A stretch of DNA of 64,000 nucleotides from Rheinheimera sp. SA_1 (GTDB taxonomy: Bacteria; Pseudomonadota; Gammaproteobacteria; Enterobacterales; Alteromonadaceae). Below the pieces are notes generated by a model. That model did not search any database, was not told where the DNA came from, and saw only the letters and a program-made list of their open reading frames with translations. Below, piece by piece: positions 25,702 through 35,641 of this stretch. Location of the stretch: NCBI RefSeq assembly GCF_001669775.1, contig NZ_LXWK01000016.1, forward strand, positions 558,001 through 622,000, given 5' to 3'. A program made the translations under genes and the position numbers. Numbering within the stretch: position 1 is the stretch's first letter; every line of letters begins with the position of its first letter.

Positions 25702-26643
25702 TTAACCGCCCGGTGGTGGCACCGGATTTAACTGGATTGGGTCAGATTCTTTTGCCTTACCCTGCATGATAGAAATTTCGACCCGCCGATTGCGGCGTTG
25801 ATTCTGCGCCGTATCATTAGGAACAAGCGGTCTGGTATCGGCATGGCCAACCACGACCAACCGTTCTTTCTCCAAACCGGTGCCTTGCAACAGTTCGACT
25901 GCCACCGAAACTGCACGTTTGGCTGACAACTCCCAGTTATTACTGTTCAATTCGTCAGACACCTGATCGCTATCCGTGTGACCAGAAATGGTAATTTCTC
26001 CGGGAATGTCTTTTAAAATCACGCCAATTTGTTGAATGATTGGTTTAAATCTTGGCTGCAGAAAAGTTGACCCAGATGGAAAGGAGCCATTTTCCCGAAT
26101 GCGGATAATAATTTGCTGACCGAGTGACTCCAGTTCAATGGCGCCGTCTTGAATTTGCTGCTCCATCTGCTCAGCAATCTTCTTCACCATTTCATTAATT
26201 TTTTCCTGCATTTCAGCAGTTTCTGCTTCAGTTGGTGCCTGTGACTGTTCATCGGTACTATCGCTGGCACCACCGGTTTTATCTTCACGCTGCTCCTGTC
26301 GTCCGCCAGCTGAATCGTCTTCGCCCGCCTGGAACTCCATGGTTTGCTGAGTCATATCAACAGTTTGTTGCTGAATGGTATCGATGGGTGTTGGATCAGG
26401 ACGACCAGGGCGGAATTCCAGTGCAATGACGCTGGTACCTTTGGGAATATCTTTGACTTCAATTTTATTCTGCACACCGAAGGCGAATGCCATGGAACCT
26501 GCCAATTGTTTAAACTTTTGCACGTCCATTTCGGAAAACGACAATAACAGTACAAAAAAGCACATCAACAATGACATTAAGTCAGCGAAGGTTCCCATGT
26601 AGGCCGGTAAACCCGGCGGTGGGCACTTTGGACATTCAGCCAT
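25702..26643 (-). CDS. pomB: Sodium-type flagellar stator protein PomB
   Basis: A 313-aa MotB/PomB homologue. The opening MAECPKCPPPGLPAYMGTFA followed by DLMSLLMCFFVLLLSF has the ion-binding Asp (about residue 21) in its single membrane helix; the Cys-Pro-Lys-Cys N-terminus is the PomB signature. A long acidic linker (about 85-165) precedes the OmpA-like peptidoglycan-binding domain with ITISGHTDSDQV, NWELSAKRAVSVAVELL and NRRVEISI. It anchors the stator to the wall. ATG has AGGAGG five bases upstream. It follows pomA by eight bases. No chemotaxis or flagellin gene is adjacent. Confidence 0.95.
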   Translation of the reverse strand: MAECPKCPPPGLPAYMGTFADLMSLLMCFFVLLLSFSEMDVQKFKQLAGSMAFAFGVQNKIEVKDIPKGTSVIALEFRPGRPDPTPIDTIQQQTVDMTQQTMEFQAGEDDSAGGRQEQREDKTGGASDSTDEQSQAPTEAETAEMQEKINEMVKKIAEQMEQQIQDGAIELESLGQQIIIRIRENGSFPSGSTFLQPRFKPIIQQIGVILKDIPGEITISGHTDSDQVSDELNSNNWELSAKRAVSVAVELLQGTGLEKERLVVVGHADTRPLVPNDTAQNQRRNRRVEISIMQGKAKESDPIQLNPVPPPGG

Positions 26644-26651
26644 GGAGCCTC

Positions 26652-27422
26652 CTATTCGCTGTCAACTTTGACTTCACGTTTTTTCGACATCAGGTAATTG
26701 CGCAGGATCCCTTCAATGACTTTCGGGTTTTGCCCGTCCTGGATCCCCATAATTGCGTCCAGAATTAACTGGTTGTTGGTTTTTTCTTCTTCATTGCGAA
26801 CGGACATTTTGTCAGCAAGCGGCATACAGAGGCAGTTGGCCTGAATTGCACCATACAGAGTGGTTAACAGTGCAACGGCCATTGCCGGTCCAATTGCCTT
26901 TGGATCGGACATATTGGCCAGCATCGCTACCAGACCAATCAAAGTACCGATCATCCCCATCGCCGGACCGAGGTCACCTAATTGCTTAAATACGCCGATA
27001 TAAATACCATGGCGGCTGTAGGTCTGATCGATATCTTTTTCTAAGGTGCCACGGACAACATCAGCGTCGTGACCATCAACCAGCATATTGATGCCTTTTT
27101 GCATAAAGGCGTTGGGAATTTCGGCTTCTTCCAATGCTAAAAAACCACCTTTGCGGGCGGAGTCGGCCAACTGCACGGCTTTTTCAATCAATTCTTCCGG
27201 CGATTCCATCTTGAACATAAAAGCTTTACCAGCGGCTTTAAAGCTGCCGGCTAGTTGTGACAGGGTAAATTTCATAAATACGACGGTGATACTGCCGCCA
27301 AACACGATCACGATGGAGATAAAGTCGTAGAACATCATGAGATCGCCGGCGGCACTCAGATACATTGCCCAGACCATCATCCCGATCGTGGCGACCAAAC
27401 CCAAGATGGTTGCTAAATCCAC
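26652..27422 (-). CDS. pomA: Sodium-type flagellar stator protein PomA
   Basis: A 256-aa MotA/PomA protein with four membrane helices: two near the N-terminus (MDLATILGLVATIGMMVWAM and FYDFISIVIVFGGSITVVFM) and two after a charged cytoplasmic loop (LGDLGPAMGMIGTLIGLVAML and AIGPAMAVALLTTLYGAI). The loop carries the conserved Arg/Glu residues that contact the rotor. With PomB it forms the Na+-driven stator unit. GTG start with GGGAG six bases upstream. The divergent 190-base gap to xseB carries both promoters; no other element was recognised there. Confidence 0.95.
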   Translation of the reverse strand: MDLATILGLVATIGMMVWAMYLSAAGDLMMFYDFISIVIVFGGSITVVFMKFTLSQLAGSFKAAGKAFMFKMESPEELIEKAVQLADSARKGGFLALEEAEIPNAFMQKGINMLVDGHDADVVRGTLEKDIDQTYSRHGIYIGVFKQLGDLGPAMGMIGTLIGLVAMLANMSDPKAIGPAMAVALLTTLYGAIQANCLCMPLADKMSVRNEEEKTNNQLILDAIMGIQDGQNPKVIEGILRNYLMSKKREVKVDSE

Positions 27423-27612
27423 AAAACTCTCCCGTTTAAATCGACGCTTAACAACGAATTTATCTTAGCTTATCGTGAGTTATCGACCAATGACATTTAT
27501 TGCTTAAATTAATTTCAACTACTTCACTAATTTAGTTGCCGTAAAAGCCATTCTGATTGACCATAACAGTTGGCTAAGGTAACTTTGCGCACTCTTATCA
27601 AAAGGTCGGGTT

Positions 27613-27858
27613 ATGAGTAAAAAACAAGCAAATCCGCAGCAGTTTGAGCAAATGATCGCCGAACTTGAAAGCATTGTGCAGCAGCTTGAACAAGGTGACT
27701 TATCCCTTGATGATGCGTTGGCACAATTTGAGCGTGGCATCGCGTTAACTCGTGCCAGCCAGCAACAATTGCAGGCTGCCGAGCAAAAAGTACAAATTCT
27801 GTTGCAACCTAACGCACAGGAACAGCTGACCGCCTTTGACAATCCTGCCGGAGAATAA
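27613..27858 (+). CDS. xseB: Exodeoxyribonuclease VII small subunit XseB
   Basis: An 81-aa helical protein, the normal size for XseB. It contains FEQMIAELESIVQQLEQGDLSLDDALAQFERGIALTR, which is the family's signature helical hairpin, then QQQLQAAEQKVQILL. With XseA (not in the window) it forms exonuclease VII, which degrades single-stranded DNA. The gene heads xseB-ispA-dxs, an order common in gammaproteobacteria. ATG has AAGG about seven bases upstream. The stop is five bases before the ispA start. Confidence 0.93.
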   Translation: MSKKQANPQQFEQMIAELESIVQQLEQGDLSLDDALAQFERGIALTRASQQQLQAAEQKVQILLQPNAQEQLTAFDNPAGE

Positions 27859-27862
27859 CACG

Positions 27863-28747
27863 GTGAAGAGCTCATTAGCGCTTTATCAACAACGGGTTGA
27901 ACAAGTGATGACGGCGGCATTGGCCGCGCAACCTATTACCGATCCAGAACTGCTGGCAGCGATGCAATATAGTTTGTTGTCTGGCGGTAAAAGAATACGG
28001 CCGTTTTTAGTTTATGCCGTTGGTCAGATGCTTGGTGCAAGCCTGCATGACCTTGATGCGCCAGCTGCTGCGATCGAATGTTTACACACATATTCACTGA
28101 TCCACGACGATCTACCGGCGATGGACGATGATGACTTACGTCGTGGCCACCCAACCTGCCATAAAGCTTTTAACGAAGCGACCGCGATTCTGGCAGGTGA
28201 CGCACTGCAAGCACTGTCTTTTGAACTGTTAAGCAGCCATCCCTATCAGCAGGTAGCTTACCCAAACCGTCTGCAGATGGTGCAGCAATTGGCGCGGCAA
28301 GCTGGCTACAGCGGCATGTGCGGCGGTCAGGCCATTGATTTGGCTCATACCAATAAACAGATGACAGTCGAAGCTCTGGAAGCGATGCACCAGCTAAAAA
28401 CCGGCGCATTGATTGAATGTGCTGTGCAGATGGCCTGGCTGGCAAGTCCGGCGACAGCGCCAGAAGAACTCGAAGCCCTGGTGCGTTACGCCCGCGCTTT
28501 AGGCCTGGCCTTTCAGGTGCAGGACGATATTCTCGACATTGAAGGTGACACAGCCACACTTGGTAAACCGCAGGGATCTGATTTAGAAGCCAACAAAGCG
28601 ACTTACCCGTCCCTGCTCGGTTTACCGGCAGCCAAAGCCAAGGCGCAGCAACTGTTTGCAGAAGCCAACGACGCTTTATCTGTGTTACCTTATGACACCC
28701 AACCACTCAGCGCATTTGCTCATTACGTAATTGCACGCAGCTTTTGA
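27863..28747 (+). CDS. ispA: Farnesyl diphosphate synthase IspA
   Basis: A 294-aa polyprenyl synthase that makes farnesyl diphosphate from IPP and DMAPP/GPP. Both Asp-rich motifs are intact: [14 protein letters not shown] (first) and DDILDIEGD (second). Other landmarks are [32 protein letters not shown], and [10 protein letters not shown]. Start: GTG 27863 with GGAG (within the end of xseB) nine bases upstream, rather than the TTG at 27836 inside xseB. The stop overlaps the open frame of dxs, though its real ATG is 15 bases further on. Confidence 0.93.
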   Translation: MKSSLALYQQRVEQVMTAALAAQPITDPELLAAMQYSLLSGGKRIRPFLVYAVGQMLGASLHDLDAPAAAIECLHTYSLIHDDLPAMDDDDLRRGHPTCHKAFNEATAILAGDALQALSFELLSSHPYQQVAYPNRLQMVQQLARQAGYSGMCGGQAIDLAHTNKQMTVEALEAMHQLKTGALIECAVQMAWLASPATAPEELEALVRYARALGLAFQVQDDILDIEGDTATLGKPQGSDLEANKATYPSLLGLPAAKAKAQQLFAEANDALSVLPYDTQPLSAFAHYVIARSF

Positions 28748-28761
28748 CCAAGGTTCAGTAT

Positions 28762-30627
28762 ATGGCTCCCGATATTTTTGATTACCCACTTTTAGCCAAA
28801 GCCAATGTGCCATCCGACCTGCGTCAGATCCCGCAAGAGCAATTGCCAAAACTCAGCCATGAGCTGCGTGATTATTTACTGAAAACGGTCAGCCAAAGCA
28901 GTGGTCATTTTGCCTCCGGTCTTGGCACTATTGAACTGACGGTTGCACTGCATTACGTCTACAACACGCCGTTTGACCGGCTGATTTGGGATGTCGGTCA
29001 CCAGGCTTATCCACACAAAATTCTGACCGGGCGGCGTGATCGAATGCCGACTATCCGCCAACTCGATGGTTTGCATCCTTTTCCATGTCGCGAAGAAAGT
29101 GAATATGACACTTTAACCGTCGGCCATTCCAGCACCTCAATCAGCGCTGCTCTTGGTATGGCCATCGCCGCCAAAGCCGAGCAAAAGCACCGTAAAGTCG
29201 TTGCAGTGATTGGAGATGGCGCTATTACCGCCGGTATGGCGTTTGAAGCGTTGAACCATGCCGGTGAAGTGAAACCGGATATGCTGGTTATTTTGAACGA
29301 CAATGAAATGTCGATTTCAGAAAACGTCGGCGCGTTAAACCGGTATTTTGCCCGCATTTTATCCGGCAACTTTTACACCAGCCTGCGCGAAGGCGGCAAA
29401 AAGATTTTAAGTGGTGTACCACCATTGCATGAATTAGCCAGCCGCGCCGAAGAACACTTTAAAGGCATGGTCACCCCAGGCACTTTTTTCGAAGAACTGG
29501 GTTTTAACTATATTGGCCCAATTGATGGCCATGACGTGGAAACATTGGTTGATACCATTCGCAATATGCGCATGCTCAAAGGCCCGCAGTTGCTGCACGT
29601 CGTCACCAAAAAAGGCAAAGGTTACGCACCGGCCGAGCAAGACCCAATTGGTTATCATGCGGTCAGTAAATTTGACCCAAGCAGCTCCTGCCAGCCGGTG
29701 AAAAAGGCTGGCAAACCCAGTTTTTCCAATATTTTCGGCCAGTGGATTTGCGATATGGCGGCGCAGGACAACAAACTGCAAGCCATTACCCCGGCCATGC
29801 GCGAAGGTTCTGATTTGGTTCGGTTTTCAAAAACCTACCCGGATCGTTATTTTGACGTCGCAATTGCCGAGCAACACGCTGTTACTTTGGCGGCTGGCAT
29901 GGCGATTGATGGTTTAAAACCAGTGGTGGCGATTTACTCGAGTTTCCTGCAACGTGGTTATGATCAATTTATTCATGATGTTGCGCTGCAAAACCTGAAC
30001 GTACTCTTTGCAGTTGATCGGGCCGGCATCGTTGGCGCTGATGGCGCCACCCACCAGGGTGCTTTTGATTTAAGTTATCTGCGTTGTATCCCGAATATCG
30101 TCATTATGGCGCCATCCGATGAAAACGAATGTCGGCAAATGTTGTACACCGGCTATCAGCATCAAGGGCCGGCCGCTGTACGTTATCCGCGTGGTTCCGC
30201 CACAGGTGTCGCACCTGATGAGAACATGACTCTGCTGCCAATAGGCCAAAGCCGCACTATTCGTCAGGGTGAAGGCATAGCGTTATTGGTATTTGGAACT
30301 TTATTGCACAGTGCTGCCGAAGTGGCAGAGCAGCTTAATGCCACACTGGTTGATATGCGTTTTGTGAAACCGCTTGATTTGCCTTTGTTACAGAAGTTAG
30401 CAGCCAACCACCAAACACTGGTGACGATCGAAGACAATGCCATTGCCGGTGGCGCGGGTTCGGCTGTCAATGAAGCTGTCGCAGCACTTCGGCTGTCATT
30501 TTCGATGTTAAATCTGGGGTTACCGGATCAATTTATCCGGCACGGCTCACAAGAGCAGCTGTACACAGAACTGGGGCTGGATAGCGCTGGAATGTTGCAG
30601 CGGATCAAAGATTTTATCGCACACTAA
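28762..30627 (+). CDS. dxs: 1-deoxy-D-xylulose-5-phosphate synthase Dxs
   Basis: A 621-aa TPP enzyme, first step of the MEP isoprenoid pathway (pyruvate + glyceraldehyde-3-phosphate). Visible are the [17 protein letters not shown]-type block ([17 protein letters not shown]), the TPP/Mg site [18 protein letters not shown] with [12 protein letters not shown], the catalytic-domain [13 protein letters not shown], and [18 protein letters not shown] 28762 has AAGG eight bases upstream; the frame opens earlier at 28744. It follows ispA as in many relatives, so precursor and prenyl-chain synthesis are co-expressed. Confidence 0.97.
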   Translation: MAPDIFDYPLLAKANVPSDLRQIPQEQLPKLSHELRDYLLKTVSQSSGHFASGLGTIELTVALHYVYNTPFDRLIWDVGHQAYPHKILTGRRDRMPTIRQLDGLHPFPCREESEYDTLTVGHSSTSISAALGMAIAAKAEQKHRKVVAVIGDGAITAGMAFEALNHAGEVKPDMLVILNDNEMSISENVGALNRYFARILSGNFYTSLREGGKKILSGVPPLHELASRAEEHFKGMVTPGTFFEELGFNYIGPIDGHDVETLVDTIRNMRMLKGPQLLHVVTKKGKGYAPAEQDPIGYHAVSKFDPSSSCQPVKKAGKPSFSNIFGQWICDMAAQDNKLQAITPAMREGSDLVRFSKTYPDRYFDVAIAEQHAVTLAAGMAIDGLKPVVAIYSSFLQRGYDQFIHDVALQNLNVLFAVDRAGIVGADGATHQGAFDLSYLRCIPNIVIMAPSDENECRQMLYTGYQHQGPAAVRYPRGSATGVAPDENMTLLPIGQSRTIRQGEGIALLVFGTLLHSAAEVAEQLNATLVDMRFVKPLDLPLLQKLAANHQTLVTIEDNAIAGGAGSAVNEAVAALRLSFSMLNLGLPDQFIRHGSQEQLYTELGLDSAGMLQRIKDFIAH

Positions 30628-30652
30628 CTTAATGAAAAACCCAACTTGATGC

Positions 30653-30684
30653 AAAAGCCAGTCGCGACGAGCGACTGGCTTTTT
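30653..30684. terminator. Bidirectional terminator between dxs and the diguanylate cyclase gene
   Basis: AAAAGCCAGTCGC and GCGACTGGCTTTTT form a stem of about 12 bp with a GACGA loop. T-runs occur on both strands, so it can serve both convergent genes. Confidence 0.9.
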
Positions 30685-30685
30685 G

Positions 30686-33600
30686 TTAGCTTCTGGATAT
30701 TTTACATAACGTTAAATCAAACCAGGCGACACTATCAGCCAGTAACTTTTCAATCTGTGCTTCAATGTGATTGCTATCTTCAAACTCAAACGCATCAACC
30801 TGATTATCAAATAAGATAGTTGCAACACCGTTGCGGCCTGAATGCTTGACATGAAACAACGCCAGCTCGGCCAATTGCAACGACACTTCCCAGCCTATCA
30901 ACTGCCCGCCTAATAATTCCAATGGATACAGTGCATAACCAACTGAACAGTTCATCGGCACCGCACGACCGTCCGGCAACTGAAACGGCTCGAGCGCGAC
31001 CAGCTCGTTTAAGCGCAGTGCAAATTCCTTCACCAGATCTTGCGGCACATCGCGTAGCACTAGCATAAATTCTTCGCCGGCGTACCGCACGACGTAGTCA
31101 GAGCCGCGGGTTTCTTTAATCAATAAACCGCTGATTTGTTGCAGCAAACTGTCGCCTGCGCTGTTACCGTATTTGTCGTTGATCAGTTTAAAACCATCAA
31201 TATCCAGATGAATAAGCGCAATACATTTATTCTGCGCCAGCATCGAATCACGGTTGCGCTGATAATGTTCAATGTCTTTTGGCAATTGTTCAAACATAAA
31301 ACGACGATTTCGAAGTCCGGTCAGCGGATCTTTATGCGTCAGCTGTGACAATTGCTCATTGAGTTCATTTAAGCGGAAATTGCTGTTTTCAAGCTCCTGA
31401 GTACGCTGTTTCACCAGCTTGGTCAGCGAGTTCTCCCGCAATTGATTATTACGCCGCCCAAGCCAGAACAACCCATATAAAATGATTAATGCCAATAACA
31501 GCCATAAGCCGCGGTAAATTGCGGTTTCATCAAACCGGCGCGGGATCACCAGCGTCAATTCAGTTTGTTGCGCTAGTTCCCAGCTTTGGTTGTTTTGCCT
31601 GCTTTGTAATCTGAACTGATAACTGCCTGGTGGCAGGTTGGTATAAATTGCCTCGCGGCGAGCGCCAACATGTTGCCAACCAGCGTCAAATCCGCTGAGT
31701 TGATAACGGAACTCAAGTGCCGCCGTGGTTAAAAAGTCGATGGCGGTATAGCGTAAGGTCAGGTTTCGCTCATCAATCGCCATCACCAGTTTATCTTGTT
31801 GCGGCTGTAACAAATAATTCTGCGCTGACTGCACCTGCAACATCATTGGTTCACTGTGGGTATTTAAACCGGCTTTAAACGAAAGTGGCACCGCCACCAG
31901 TCCTTTTAACGTTGGGTACCATAACTGCTGGTCGCGTCGCGCAACCTTGCTATGACCGACACCATTACAACAACGCCCCGGCGCAGTACCGAGCTGGCGG
32001 TCATAGGGGGTCAGCACTTGTTCAAACACTGCTTTATTTTGATCATGCCGGGCTAAATCGGCCGGGTGAAAGCGAAAAATGCCTTTAAGCGTACTGGCCC
32101 AGACGTAACCGGATTGTTCGTCATCGTACAGACTGATCACCGGCTCAAAAGGTAAACCGTTGGCCGTGTCAAATTGCAGCCATTTACCATCAAATTGCCG
32201 GACAAACAAACCATCATCGATGGTAGCCGCCAACACCGAGCCGTCTTTCAGCCACAACAAACTACTGATATATGCATGATACAGCGGACTGCCAAGCCCG
32301 ATACGCAGTAGTTTTTGCTGCTGGAACTGGTAGCCACCGCGGGTGGTTCCAATCAGCAATTTGTCCTGCTGCTCTTCGATATAGGTAATGACCGTGGATT
32401 CAAGTTCGTTGTTAAAGGCAAAAGGCGTGAGTTTACCTTGCTCGTACGTAAATAAGCCGATAGCGGTGCCGATCCAATAACCACCAGCGGCCCTGGGCTT
32501 CACCACCCGGCTTTTAACACCACGCAAACTGCCATCAATAAGTTCGACAGCGCCGGTTTGGGGCAGCCAGCGATAAACACCGCTGTCAGTGGCCAACAAC
32601 CAATGCTCGTTGTCTGGTTGCAGATCCTGCACTGTATTTAAATTACCGGTAAAATTCAGTTTTGCCGGTCGGTACATATTGTCTTTGCTTAAAAATCCGA
32701 GACCTTGCTGTAAGGCCAGCAATAGTTCACCATCTGGCGCTTCGACCACACTTCTGACGACATCGTCCGGTTGCCCGCTACCAACAACGCGTTTTATTTT
32801 GCCACGTGACGCCCGGTAAATGCCGTCACCAAAACTGCCAAGCCAGACATTTTGCTGCCGATCCTGATAAATATCAGTAAACAAGGTAGAGCTGCCAAGT
32901 TCGTCGCGACTGATCACTTGCCAGTCCTGGCCCTGATGGCGATGAAATAATTCACTGTAGCCAGAGACCCAGTCACCGTTATGTTGGTCACGGAACAATT
33001 TGTATACCGGGCTGGACTCTTGCCGCGGCAGTTTACAGCGGACAATGTCGTTATCTTCACCGACATGGAAATAACCTTGTTCGCTGGCCAGGTGCATTTT
33101 GTTGTTATGCCATAACAAGTCGTACACCGGGTGTTGTGATAAATCAGCCGGCAGACTCAGCTTTTCAAGTTGGCCATTTTTAGCGATTTTATACAAATAC
33201 TTACTGCTACTAACCCACACATGGTGCGGCGTCACTTCCAGTTGGTTGACCGGTTCTTTAACTTCCTCTACCCGGCTAATCTGCCCTTCTTTAATCCGGA
33301 ACAAATTATCCGCCGCCACCCAGATTTCATCCGGCGCCACTTCAACAATCGACGTTACTTCGCCAAGAATGGGATAACGGTCGAATTTTAAGGTGCTGGA
33401 GGTTACGCCAGATAAACCGGAACGGGTGCCGATCCAGATATAGCCGCTGCTGTCCGTAAACAGGCGGGTAATCGCATTACTGATTAAATGACGGTTAGTT
33501 TGAGCGGTGAACACATCAAATTGATGACCATCAAACCGGTTCAGGCCGGTTAAAGTACCAACCCACAGGAAACCTTGTTGATCCTGAGTCAGTGCCCGGA

Positions 33601-33730
33601 CCGAGTTGTTAGACAAGCCATCGGCGGCTGTCCATTGCTTGATATCATAATCATAAATTGATTGTGGCTGTGCTTGGGCATTGAGAGTGAAAAATGCTAA
33701 GCAAAACAAGCAGAAACGAGCAAAATGCAT
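30686..33730 (-). CDS. Diguanylate cyclase with periplasmic two-component-type beta-propeller and Y_Y_Y domain
   Basis: About 1014 aa. A signal peptide (FCLFCLAFFTLNAQAQ) is followed by many propeller repeats of the form GFLWVGTLTGLNRFDG or GYIWIGTRSGL (about residues 30-600). Then comes a Y_Y_Y domain (FRYQLSGFDAGWQHVGARREAIYTNLPPGSYQF), one membrane helix (IYRGLWLLLALIILYGLFWL), a coiled coil and a GGDEF domain. The active motif is RYAGEEF: Ala replaces the first Gly, a substitution seen in some active cyclases. An inhibitory-site RxxD (RGSD) stands five residues before it. It probably makes c-di-GMP in response to a periplasmic, perhaps carbohydrate, signal. ATG 33730 has AGG five bases upstream. 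It follows pgpA by 24 bases. Confidence 0.88.
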   Translation of the reverse strand: MHFARFCLFCLAFFTLNAQAQPQSIYDYDIKQWTAADGLSNNSVRALTQDQQGFLWVGTLTGLNRFDGHQFDVFTAQTNRHLISNAITRLFTDSSGYIWIGTRSGLSGVTSSTLKFDRYPILGEVTSIVEVAPDEIWVAADNLFRIKEGQISRVEEVKEPVNQLEVTPHHVWVSSSKYLYKIAKNGQLEKLSLPADLSQHPVYDLLWHNNKMHLASEQGYFHVGEDNDIVRCKLPRQESSPVYKLFRDQHNGDWVSGYSELFHRHQGQDWQVISRDELGSSTLFTDIYQDRQQNVWLGSFGDGIYRASRGKIKRVVGSGQPDDVVRSVVEAPDGELLLALQQGLGFLSKDNMYRPAKLNFTGNLNTVQDLQPDNEHWLLATDSGVYRWLPQTGAVELIDGSLRGVKSRVVKPRAAGGYWIGTAIGLFTYEQGKLTPFAFNNELESTVITYIEEQQDKLLIGTTRGGYQFQQQKLLRIGLGSPLYHAYISSLLWLKDGSVLAATIDDGLFVRQFDGKWLQFDTANGLPFEPVISLYDDEQSGYVWASTLKGIFRFHPADLARHDQNKAVFEQVLTPYDRQLGTAPGRCCNGVGHSKVARRDQQLWYPTLKGLVAVPLSFKAGLNTHSEPMMLQVQSAQNYLLQPQQDKLVMAIDERNLTLRYTAIDFLTTAALEFRYQLSGFDAGWQHVGARREAIYTNLPPGSYQFRLQSRQNNQSWELAQQTELTLVIPRRFDETAIYRGLWLLLALIILYGLFWLGRRNNQLRENSLTKLVKQRTQELENSNFRLNELNEQLSQLTHKDPLTGLRNRRFMFEQLPKDIEHYQRNRDSMLAQNKCIALIHLDIDGFKLINDKYGNSAGDSLLQQISGLLIKETRGSDYVVRYAGEEFMLVLRDVPQDLVKEFALRLNELVALEPFQLPDGRAVPMNCSVGYALYPLELLGGQLIGWEVSLQLAELALFHVKHSGRNGVATILFDNQVDAFEFEDSNHIEAQIEKLLADSVAWFDLTLCKISRS

Positions 33731-33754
33731 AGAAGCCTGCAACGGGTTCGGCGA

Positions 33755-34231
33755 TTAAATCTGGAGTGGTAACCATACACTATGTAACAGGGCGCAGGCC
33801 AGTATTCCGGCGATAATATCGTCCAGCATCACACCAAAACCACCATGAACATTACGGTCAAACCAGCGGATAGGCCAGGGTTTGGCAATATCCAGCAGCC
33901 TGAATAATAGAAAAGCCACCAACAGATTGGTCAGCGACAGCGGCACTGCGAACATCGTAATGGCAAAACCAATCACTTCATCCCAGACAATACTGCCGTG
34001 ATCGGCAGTGCCAATATCGCGGCTAACCACGTCGCAAATATAAACACCCAACAAAGTACCCAGCACCACAAAAGCCGCAGCCCACCAAATGCCAAACGGC
34101 CACACCAGATACAACAGCGGAATAGCGGCCAAAGTTCCAAAGGTGCCGGGAGCTTTTGGTGCGAGGCCACTGCCAAATCCAAGTGCCAACCAGTGTTGCC
34201 ATTTGTTGAGGTTAAATGGATGTTGTTTCAT
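33755..34231 (-). CDS. pgpA: Phosphatidylglycerophosphatase A
   Basis: A 158-aa membrane phosphatase that dephosphorylates phosphatidylglycerol phosphate. The family core is seen in LALGFGSGLAPKAPGTFGTLAAIP, then YICDVVSRDIGTADHGSIVWDEVIGF with the acidic catalytic residues, and RLLDIAKPWPIRWFDRNVHGGFGVMLDDIIAGI. Three to four membrane helices. Its ATG overlaps the thiL stop by one base (TGATG), so it is translated in coupling with thiL. The thiL-pgpA pair is common in this group. Confidence 0.93.
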   Translation of the reverse strand: MKQHPFNLNKWQHWLALGFGSGLAPKAPGTFGTLAAIPLLYLVWPFGIWWAAAFVVLGTLLGVYICDVVSRDIGTADHGSIVWDEVIGFAITMFAVPLSLTNLLVAFLLFRLLDIAKPWPIRWFDRNVHGGFGVMLDDIIAGILACALLHSVWLPLQI

Positions 34232-35190
34232 CAGAAGTGCTGATAACCACTATGTTGATAAGTAAACGGTTGATCGCCTTGCTTTAATTCAAGCTTACCG
34301 GTAAGGCCAGTGATGCGGCCAATGCAGCTGATCGGTACACCATAAGGTGACAACAGCACTTCCAGCGAACCGCGTTTATTTTCCGGTACCGTGAACACCA
34401 GTTCGTAATCTTCGCCGCCAGACAAAGCGCATTGCAAGGCACTTTGCCAGTCACAGCTGTCTTTTAACGCCTGCGACATTGGAATTTTACTAACATCGAC
34501 AATAGCGCCAACTTTCGAACGATTTAGAATATGCGGCAAATCACCACACAAGCCATCGGAAATATCCATCGCGCTGCTGGCGATGGTGCGAAGCGCCTGC
34601 CCGAGCGCAACACGGGCTGTCGGATAATGAAAACGTTGCAAAATATGTGCGCGATGTTTTTTACTGACTTCGACCTGATTTTGCACCAGTTTTAAACCAA
34701 GCGCTGCATCACCTAAAGTGCCGGTAACGTAAATATAGTCCCCGACTTTGGCTCCGGCACGGGTGATAGCTTTACCACGCGGCACAAAACCTTTGGCGAT
34801 AACCGTGAGTGTTAAAGGCCCACGAGTGGTATCGCCGCCAATCAGCTGGCAGTTGTAATAGTCAGCTGTTTCGCTTAAGCCTTCAGCGAAAGCCTGCAAC
34901 CAGGCATCCTCAACTTTCGGCAGCGTAATCGCCAGCGACAACCAGGCCGGTTCGGCACCCATTGCAGCTAAATCGCTGACATTCACTGCGACCAGTTTAT
35001 GTCCCAGTGCTCTTGGGTCGACATCGGGGAAAAAATGTACCCCTTCCACCATTGTATCGGTGGTGACAACCAAATCAAAGCCGTCACGTACCTGTACCAC
35101 AGCACCGTCGTCGCCAACACCAATAACTACATCAGTCCTGCTGCGGCCAGCCTGACTAAAACATTGTGCAATGAGTTCGAATTCGCCCAT
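34231..35190 (-). CDS. thiL: Thiamine-monophosphate kinase ThiL
   Basis: A 319-aa kinase giving thiamine diphosphate, of the AIR-synthase/PurM fold. It begins MGEFELIAQCF and has the ATP/Mg motifs VIGVGDDGAVV, DTMVEGVHFFPDVDP, LIGGDTTRGPLTLTV, and AMDISDGLCGDLPHIL. ATG 35190 fits the family; the frame is open further upstream but that overlaps nusB. Its leader is odd: GGAGA and the ATG are separated by a hairpin plus six T (see the separate entry). The gene follows nusB by 28 bases and overlaps pgpA. Confidence 0.93.
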   Translation of the reverse strand: MGEFELIAQCFSQAGRSRTDVVIGVGDDGAVVQVRDGFDLVVTTDTMVEGVHFFPDVDPRALGHKLVAVNVSDLAAMGAEPAWLSLAITLPKVEDAWLQAFAEGLSETADYYNCQLIGGDTTRGPLTLTVIAKGFVPRGKAITRAGAKVGDYIYVTGTLGDAALGLKLVQNQVEVSKKHRAHILQRFHYPTARVALGQALRTIASSAMDISDGLCGDLPHILNRSKVGAIVDVSKIPMSQALKDSCDWQSALQCALSGGEDYELVFTVPENKRGSLEVLLSPYGVPISCIGRITGLTGKLELKQGDQPFTYQHSGYQHF

Positions 35191-35217
35191 AAAAAAGCCG
35201 ACTTTCGCCGGCTCTCC
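35191..35217 (-). promoter_or_regulatory. Hairpin between the thiL Shine-Dalgarno and its start codon
   Basis: On the minus strand GGAGA (35213-35217) is followed by GCCGGC-GAAA-GTCGGC, a 6-bp stem with a GNRA tetraloop (35197-35212), then TTTTTT (35191-35196) and ATG. It has the form of an intrinsic terminator placed directly before thiL. If the stem folds in mRNA that escapes termination, it would shorten the apparent distance from GGAGA to ATG from about 22 to about 6-7 bases. Confidence 0.75.
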
Positions 35218-35218
35218 A

Positions 35219-35632
35219 TCAATTTGGTCTGAGTAGTTTGACCGCTTTATCGAGGATGCCGTTGACGAACTTGTGACTGTCGTCGGCGGCGAAGGCCTTG
35301 GCCAATTCAATGGCTTCATTGATGACCACTTTGTAAGGGACATCCAGACGGAATTTCAGCTCATAAGCGGAAACCCGTAAAATGGCTTTCTCGACTAAAT
35401 CGATTTCTTCAAACGGGCGATCAATAAAAGGTTTTACTGCTTCGTCCAGCACGGCGAAATTAACCGCAACACCACGCAGGATATCCTGAAAGTAGCTGAC
35501 ATCCAGATGCTTGGTGTTTTGTTCCAATAACAACTGTTGCTCTATATCACCAATTGGGTTTTTGCTGACTTGCCAGCTATAAACCCCTTGGACTGCCAGC
35601 GAACGAGACTGGCGACGTGCATTTGGTTTCAT
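35219..35632 (-). CDS. nusB: Transcription antitermination factor NusB
   Basis: A 137-aa all-helical protein of normal NusB length. Typical are [17 protein letters not shown] near the start, [20 protein letters not shown], and [34 protein letters not shown]. With NusE (S10) it binds boxA RNA to prevent premature termination in rRNA operons. ATG has AGGA about eight bases upstream. It lies nine bases after ribH and just before the thiL hairpin. Confidence 0.96.
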   Translation of the reverse strand: MKPNARRQSRSLAVQGVYSWQVSKNPIGDIEQQLLLEQNTKHLDVSYFQDILRGVAVNFAVLDEAVKPFIDRPFEEIDLVEKAILRVSAYELKFRLDVPYKVVINEAIELAKAFAADDSHKFVNGILDKAVKLLRPN

Positions 35633-35641
35633 CTAAAAATC

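Noticed and set aside
28170-28706. 178-aa minus-strand ORF inside ispA
   Set aside because: Antisense to a clear prenyl synthase; Arg/Pro/Leu-rich with no protein-like pattern.
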